From an uncultured Pseudomonadota bacterium (lineage in GTDB: Bacteria > Myxococcota_A > UBA796 > GCA-2862545), in assembly GCA_913061235.1 (NCBI GenBank), contig CAJXTB010000012.1, positions 124,001 through 188,000 on the forward strand: DNA of 64,000 bases. Direction: 5' to 3'. Made by a program: the position numbers and the translations under genes. Below the pieces are notes generated by a model that had not been told where the DNA came from, ran no database searches, and worked only from the letters and a program-made list of their open reading frames with translations. Below, piece by piece: positions 59,353 through 64,000 of this stretch (the stretch's first letter is position 1; each line of letters opens with the position of its first letter).

Positions 59353-60755
59353 GGAAGAAACCCTCCGTTGCCCCAACCCACCACAAGCGACAGCTCGTCA
59401 TTGGTCAGGGGGGTACCGGTTAGTGGCATCGCGCCGCTTTGGACTTGTTCGATGATATCGGAATACCGGTCTTGCCACGAAGCGAAATCGGTGAGGATGG
59501 TCTCGGTGCCGTCCGTATGACACCTTGCACAGCGAGCTTCGTGTAGCGGGCCGATGTGTTCATCCCAGGTCACGTCGAACGGAAGCCCCACAAAGATGTC
59601 GCGCGTTTGGGCCCGTGAGTCGCCGTCGGTGTACTCAACATCAATGTCTAGGCTGTGCAGGCCTGCGTCGAGCTCGGCGGGGTCCAAGGAAAACGACCAG
59701 GTCTCATCCACGGTGATGAGGGTGTCGTCGAGCGCAATCATGACGCTCTGTACCAGCTCGGGGTCGGTCGGTTGAACGGTGAGCTCGGACGGAAGGTCGA
59801 GCACATCTCCGCGCGATAGGCCCGTCAGCACCACGGGTCGGTCGACAGCGAGTACCGACAGATCCACACCGTCCGATGTCCACAATCTGCCAGCGGGGTC
59901 TAAGGCGATGGGAGCTGCGGCGGGCGAGGTGGTGAGCTGTGCGGCAAGCAGGCCCTGAACCTTCCACCATCCGTCGTCGGCACCCATCCACACGTCTGGA
60001 CTGCCGCGCTCTGAGACGAGACTGCGAACACCGGTGCGGCCCAAACTCAACAGCTCGCCGTCGCGAGAGACCCGCTGAAGCTCGCCATTCACAACAATCC
60101 ACACCAAGCCGTAGGTGTCTGCCGTGATGGCGCTCACCTGAACGTTGTGCTCGAACACGACTGGGCCGCCCTGAACGGGGACAGCGTGAATGGCGGTCTC
60201 GGTGCCAACCCAGATGACCGACTGACCTAGTGCGACACCGCCAATGGTGAATCCGCGGGTGACGGGCTCTCCACCGACTCGAATCTCTACCAGCTCCTCT
60301 TGGGACCAGCGGAACAGCCCCTGTGTGGTCTCAATCCACAATCTGGGCGCGTCGTAGGCGAGGCGGGTGACCTGTCCGGGAAGGTCTTGTGCGAGGGGAG
60401 AAGGGCGTAACAATACGCTGTTCCACGTCCACAGCGAGCCGTTGATGAGGAGCAACTCGATGGGGGTGCCGTCTACACCAGCATCTTCAAGGTCTACGGC
60501 GCCAGCGACCTGTAGTCCGAGGGCGCGTTCAATCAACACCGCGTCTTGTCCGGGGGCTTGCCGGTACAGGTCGCCGTCTCGACCGAACCACACGACCATT
60601 CGGTCTGTGACGGCCGCACTTTCTGCGTCTTCGATGACTACTTGATTTGAGACCAGTGGTGCGTCCACTTGGATGAGGAGCGGGTCTGCGAGCTGGCGCT
60701 CAGTGGGGGTGGTCACTGTGCACGCAGCCGCAAAAAGTAGCCAACTTGTCCGCAC
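59349..60755 (-). CDS. Lipoprotein with beta-propeller and C-terminal CxxCH domain
   Basis: A 468-residue lipoprotein started by GTG 60755 after AAGGAGGTGGT; signal MRTSWLLFAAAC. Residues 25-300 are a beta-propeller (LYRQAPGQDAVLIERALGLQ, APRLWIETTQGLFRWSQEE, GLVWIVVNGELQRVSRDGEL), then an Ig-like domain (about 310-395), then a single haem-type motif in HEARCARCHTDGTETILTDF and AMPLTGTPLTNDELSLVVGW at the end. It is the first gene of the four-gene cluster and could receive electrons or bind a surface partner. Confidence 0.82.
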   Translation of the reverse strand: MRTSWLLFAAACTVTTPTERQLADPLLIQVDAPLVSNQVVIEDAESAAVTDRMVVWFGRDGDLYRQAPGQDAVLIERALGLQVAGAVDLEDAGVDGTPIELLLINGSLWTWNSVLLRPSPLAQDLPGQVTRLAYDAPRLWIETTQGLFRWSQEELVEIRVGGEPVTRGFTIGGVALGQSVIWVGTETAIHAVPVQGGPVVFEHNVQVSAITADTYGLVWIVVNGELQRVSRDGELLSLGRTGVRSLVSERGSPDVWMGADDGWWKVQGLLAAQLTTSPAAAPIALDPAGRLWTSDGVDLSVLAVDRPVVLTGLSRGDVLDLPSELTVQPTDPELVQSVMIALDDTLITVDETWSFSLDPAELDAGLHSLDIDVEYTDGDSRAQTRDIFVGLPFDVTWDEHIGPLHEARCARCHTDGTETILTDFASWQDRYSDIIEQVQSGAMPLTGTPLTNDELSLVVGWGNGGFLP

Positions 60756-60821
60756 ACCACCTCCTTCTGTCGCTACGGTACCTGTTGAGGCGGTACAGTC
60801 GCTAGCGCAGAGGGGTTGGGA

Positions 60822-63800
60822 ATGATGGTGCGCTCGCTTGTTGGACTGGTCGCGGTATCGCTAATGGCCTGCGTTGAGCCGCCAACCACGGAAACAGACG
60901 TGGGCACCGATCCGTCTACGGATGTGGACACGGACACAGACACAGACGTTGATCGAAGCTGCGCCCCGCCGCTGACAGCGCAAGTGACGGCTGCGTCGGT
61001 GTCTGGACTCACTACTGTTCAAGCGAGCGGCGGTACGGGGGACTACCGTTTTGCGGTGATAGATGACGGAGACATCAACCCTCTGTCCGGCGTGTTCTTT
61101 GCCCCACCCATGCCCGGCACCTACGGTGTTCGAGTGACCGATGAAGGGTGTGAGGGGGATGCAACGGTCGACATTGACGTGGTCTCGCGCTTGGCCCTCG
61201 TGCCAGAGCAGGCATTTGTGTTGCCCCTTGTGAGCTTTCAGCTGGACGTTGTTGGCGGCACCGGAGGAGCGACCTGCGCTCATGTCTCCGGTAGCGGTCA
61301 CGTCACCGCAAGCTGTGTGGTGACGGTTGGGTTGCCTGGAACCACGATTGTGCGCGCGACGGACGCAGAGACGGGGGACACGGCCGAGGCTGTCATTGTT
61401 GCGGGCGAGGCCAACGCCTTGGCCTTGAGCCCGTCCGAACAGCTGGTCTTGCCTGTTGGAACAGCGAAATCGGTGCGTGCGTTGACCGGTTCAGGCTTCT
61501 TGGGCCTGAGCACAGACTCGGACATTGTGGACGTTGTTGGCGACCAACTGGTGGCGGTTGGCGAAGGCACTGCCGTTGTGACTGTCACCGATCTGTATAC
61601 CGGCGACGCTGTCCCGCTGGCGGTTGCGGTGGTGGCACCCTTGGCGGTTCCCGAACCGGTCTGGTCTGGCGAAGGCAGCCGAGTCGGACGCATTGCGCTT
61701 CCCGGAGACGTAGACGGTGACGGCGTCGAAGACGTGTTCTTTGGCGACTGGGAACCCAACGTGGGCGCGGTTCGTGGCGGCGCGGTGCTCAAGTTCTCCG
61801 TCAACGCAATCGACGACGTACCCATGGAAGTCCTCCAGTTCGGGGTGTGGCCAGACGAACGTGTTGGAATCGACGTCACCTTGATGGACGTGACCGCAGA
61901 CGGACTGGAAGACTTGGTCGTTACGGCCATCTTGCCGGACGAGGTCGCCAACGACACCGGTCGCGTGCGTATCTACGAGCGCGGAGCGGACGGGTTTGCG
62001 ACGGAGCCCGTGTGGCAAGCCTACGGTGGCTCGGGGGACCGACTGGGCTCGAGTGTGGGCAGCTGCGACATTGATGGCGACGGCTTTGAAGACCTCATTG
62101 TGGGTGTTGAACGCGATGAAGACCGCTCACAGTTGGTCGTCGCGGGAGACCAAGGCGCTATCTGGGTGTACAAAGGCTCGGCGGAAGGGTTGGAAGACAC
62201 CGCGTCGATTCAGCGGTTTGGCAAGTCGTTTGTAGACGGTGAGTGGCAGCAACGTGCCGGTGCGCTGATGGGGGCGCGTCTGTCCACTGGAGACGTCAAC
62301 GGTGATGGCCTGTGCGATGTCGCGGTGGGTGCGTGGAACCGTAGGCTTAGTGCAGATGGCGTCAGTGGCGGGTTCGTGGCGCTGTACCTAGGGGATGCGA
62401 GTCGGGGCCTGACCGACGACCCCGTGCGACTCTTCGAGAACAATGTGGTCGCCAACGAGCTTGGCATTGACCATCGCATGGCGGATTTTGATGGGGACGG
62501 GCTGGATGAGCTGATCATCTCCGAACCTCGCTTCGACCCCGAGGGCATGCGTGATGTGGGAGCGGTGCACATCTACCGCTCCGGCGGACTGGACTTGGAC
62601 GTAGACGCTGGGGTCCCTGTACAGGGGGGAGAGCTGGCGGACTGGAGGCTGGTCGGCATGCGCAACAGCGACTTCTTGGGCGACAAGATTGAGCTAGTGG
62701 ACGTGGACGCCGACGGCCAACTGGACCTGATGGTCGGCGCCAGCTTCTCCGAGTGGGGAATGCCGGAACAGAACAACGACAGCGGTAATGTCGTGGTCTT
62801 CACTGCAGCAACGCTGGCCGCTGACCTGGATGCGGGCGTCACCGAACGTGTCGCGGCCGACGGCGACCACATCTGGTGGGGGCCCGCACTACCCGCCGCC
62901 GCTGGTCAGTCGTTCGCCCCGGTCGCTGACTTTGACGACGACGGGTGGCCCGAGCTCATCATGCGTGGTGGCCGTGGCGATACCCTCGGACCCGAGGTGG
63001 GGCAGTACTGGATGATGTCGTCCACAGTCATGGGAAGTGAGACCGCGTTGGGATTTCCGGGAGGCCCAGCCGGTATGCGCCATGGTGAGTCGCTAACGGC
63101 TGTCTCGACACCGCGCGGTACTGAGGTGGTGGTCGGTGCTTTTGACGCGGCCATCGGGACTGCGGTCCGTGCCGGGCGATTGGTCGCTTACTCGGCATCC
63201 ACAGGCGCGATTGTGTGGGACCCACCTCAACATCCAATGCAGAGCGGCGGCGACCGCCTCGGCTGGTTCGTCTCGGCAGCGGGAGATGTGGACGGCGATG
63301 GGGTGCAGCCGGACCTGATTGTGGCCGCAGCCCAAGAAGACCGTCCCAGCAACGACAATGCGTTCAACCCGCCAGAATGCACGGTTCCGACAGCGAGTAA
63401 TCCTGGCGCTGCCTACGTTTATCGGCGTCGTGCCTCTGGTGGATGGGAAGATGAGCCCAGTGCGGTTGCCTTTGGTCGCCAAGCTGGTCGCCAGGTCTTC
63501 CGTGTCGCGGGTGGCTTCGACTACAACGGGGACGGATTCGATGATGTCGTCTTAGGCTCCACCGGGGTGGGCGACGAGAATCGCGGGGGCGTGCGCGTTC
63601 ACTACGGAGCGTCCCTGCCGGATGGGCTGACCATCCTGTGCGACCCCATCGACTTCCAGGCCACCGAACCGAATGCACGCATGGGCTCGGCAATGATTGG
63701 GCTGGGTGACTTGGACGGCGACGGCTGTGATGAGCTGGCAATTGGCGCCTACCAAGAGGACTTCGAAGGGACCGAGTTCTTCCTTAGCAATCAGGGCGTT

Positions 63801-64000
63801 GTGCGCGTGTTGTTTGGCATGGGCGAGACCTGTGAGACGCGCGGTGTGCTGCATCTGTTGTCACGGGAGAGTGGCGCCCAAGGAGGGTTTGCACTTGCGA
63901 GCGGTGACCTGGATGGGGACGGTCTAGATGACCTCGCTGTTGGGCTGCGCAGCATTCGTCCAGAGGTCGATAGTGTAGGCGGTGTGTGGGTTGTGCCTGG
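60822..64000 (+). CDS. Long lipoprotein with Ig-like and FG-GAP (integrin-alpha-type) repeats, runs off window
   Basis: ATG 60822 (or 60825) with AGGGG upstream opens a lipoprotein signal (lipobox LMAC, Cys17). The frame stays open for 1059 codons to the right edge. A short Asp/Thr linker (DVDTDTDTDVD) is followed by a beta region and a BIG2-like domain (about 200-285). From about residue 290 repeated FG-GAP blades with calcium motifs appear: PGDVDGDGVEDVFFGD, DVTADGLEDLVV, DIDGDGFEDLIVGV, DVNGDGLCDVAVGAW, DVDGDGVQPDLIVAAA, DLDGDGCDELAIGAY. Likely a surface adhesion or ligand-binding protein. Confidence 0.88.
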   Translation, partial: MMVRSLVGLVAVSLMACVEPPTTETDVGTDPSTDVDTDTDTDVDRSCAPPLTAQVTAASVSGLTTVQASGGTGDYRFAVIDDGDINPLSGVFFAPPMPGTYGVRVTDEGCEGDATVDIDVVSRLALVPEQAFVLPLVSFQLDVVGGTGGATCAHVSGSGHVTASCVVTVGLPGTTIVRATDAETGDTAEAVIVAGEANALALSPSEQLVLPVGTAKSVRALTGSGFLGLSTDSDIVDVVGDQLVAVGEGTAVVTVTDLYTGDAVPLAVAVVAPLAVPEPVWSGEGSRVGRIALPGDVDGDGVEDVFFGDWEPNVGAVRGGAVLKFSVNAIDDVPMEVLQFGVWPDERVGIDVTLMDVTADGLEDLVVTAILPDEVANDTGRVRIYERGADGFATEPVWQAYGGSGDRLGSSVGSCDIDGDGFEDLIVGVERDEDRSQLVVAGDQGAIWVYKGSAEGLEDTASIQRFGKSFVDGEWQQRAGALMGARLSTGDVNGDGLCDVAVGAWNRRLSADGVSGGFVALYLGDASRGLTDDPVRLFENNVVANELGIDHRMADFDGDGLDELIISEPRFDPEGMRDVGAVHIYRSGGLDLDVDAGVPVQGGELADWRLVGMRNSDFLGDKIELVDVDADGQLDLMVGASFSEWGMPEQNNDSGNVVVFTAATLAADLDAGVTERVAADGDHIWWGPALPAAAGQSFAPVADFDDDGWPELIMRGGRGDTLGPEVGQYWMMSSTVMGSETALGFPGGPAGMRHGESLTAVSTPRGTEVVVGAFDAAIGTAVRAGRLVAYSASTGAIVWDPPQHPMQSGGDRLGWFVSAAGDVDGDGVQPDLIVAAAQEDRPSNDNAFNPPECTVPTASNPGAAYVYRRRASGGWEDEPSAVAFGRQAGRQVFRVAGGFDYNGDGFDDVVLGSTGVGDENRGGVRVHYGASLPDGLTILCDPIDFQATEPNARMGSAMIGLGDLDGDGCDELAIGAYQEDFEGTEFFLSNQGVVRVLFGMGETCETRGVLHLLSRESGAQGGFALASGDLDGDGLDDLAVGLRSIRPEVDSVGGVWVVP

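Noticed and set aside
1-64000. CRISPR arrays, tRNA or rRNA genes, insertion sequences
   Set aside because: No direct-repeat/spacer pattern, cloverleaf-like sequence, rRNA segment or transposase frame was noticed; short tRNAs could be missed by eye.

Overview
The window is high-GC bacterial DNA that reads most like an uncultured or little-studied member of the Myxococcota (deltaproteobacterial lineage). The signs are four Hanks-type Ser/Thr kinases plus an AarF-type kinase, many secreted lipoproteins, some with Asp/Thr/Ser-rich linkers, two adjacent proteins with MYXO-CTERM-like C-terminal tails, FG-GAP repeat proteins, a DUF1501/cytochrome cluster, and tight ATGA/GTGA/TTGA gene overlaps. No rRNA, tRNA, CRISPR array or insertion sequence was seen.

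Layout. 1-5650: a minus-strand lipoprotein cluster. A thioredoxin-like lipoprotein appears to be a selenoprotein (in-frame UGA at the first position of a CxxC-type motif, followed by a hairpin of bacterial SECIS geometry). One nucleotide after it begins a member of a three-member family of small lipoproteins, each with six conserved cysteines, and beyond that another member and a metalloprotease-like lipoprotein cut by the window edge. A glycine-rich secreted protein nearby is split by an in-frame TAG. 6101-13912 (plus): a penicillin-acylase-family lipoprotein, a BlaI-repressor / M56-metalloprotease pair with an operator at the repressor start, two tandem lipoprotein paralogues, and a TPR/beta-propeller protein. 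13913-24975: a frameshifted AarF/UbiB gene, a coiled-coil exported protein, two kinases (one coupled to an FAD oxidoreductase), a DUF2254-like membrane protein, thioredoxin with a small partner, and a short-chain dehydrogenase. 25032-28010 (minus): a fatty-acid desaturase/MerR operon with interlaced palindromes upstream, then a decayed response-regulator pseudogene. 28079-38354: a SecD-P1-like protein coupled to a DsbA-like isomerase, a kinase-ATPase-TPR protein in one operon with two bPH-domain membrane proteins (YdbS/YdbT type), TtcA, a BtuF-like protein, and a YqjD/YqjE-like pair. 38391-47956: a large acidic-linker lipoprotein, a long palindrome, a fatty acid hydroxylase, a broken membrane-protein gene, a kinase with its upstream partner, and two C-terminally anchored proteins (one a HExxH metalloprotease).

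48013-55342 (plus) is metabolic: pyrroline-5-carboxylate dehydrogenase, a DUF695-like protein, an acyl-CoA carboxylase carboxyltransferase and biotin carboxylase/BCCP subunit with an MscS channel gene between them, consistent with proline and acyl-CoA catabolism. 55376-60755 is a cytochrome-type cluster (three CxxCH proteins, a DUF1501 protein and a lipoprotein). From 60822 to the right edge runs one long FG-GAP/Ig-like lipoprotein.

Several genes carry lesions (one frameshift, one internal TAG, one internal UGA in a membrane ORF, one multiply broken gene). These matter when weighing the selenoprotein call: nonsense changes do occur here, but only one stop sits at a redox cysteine position with a suitable hairpin after it.
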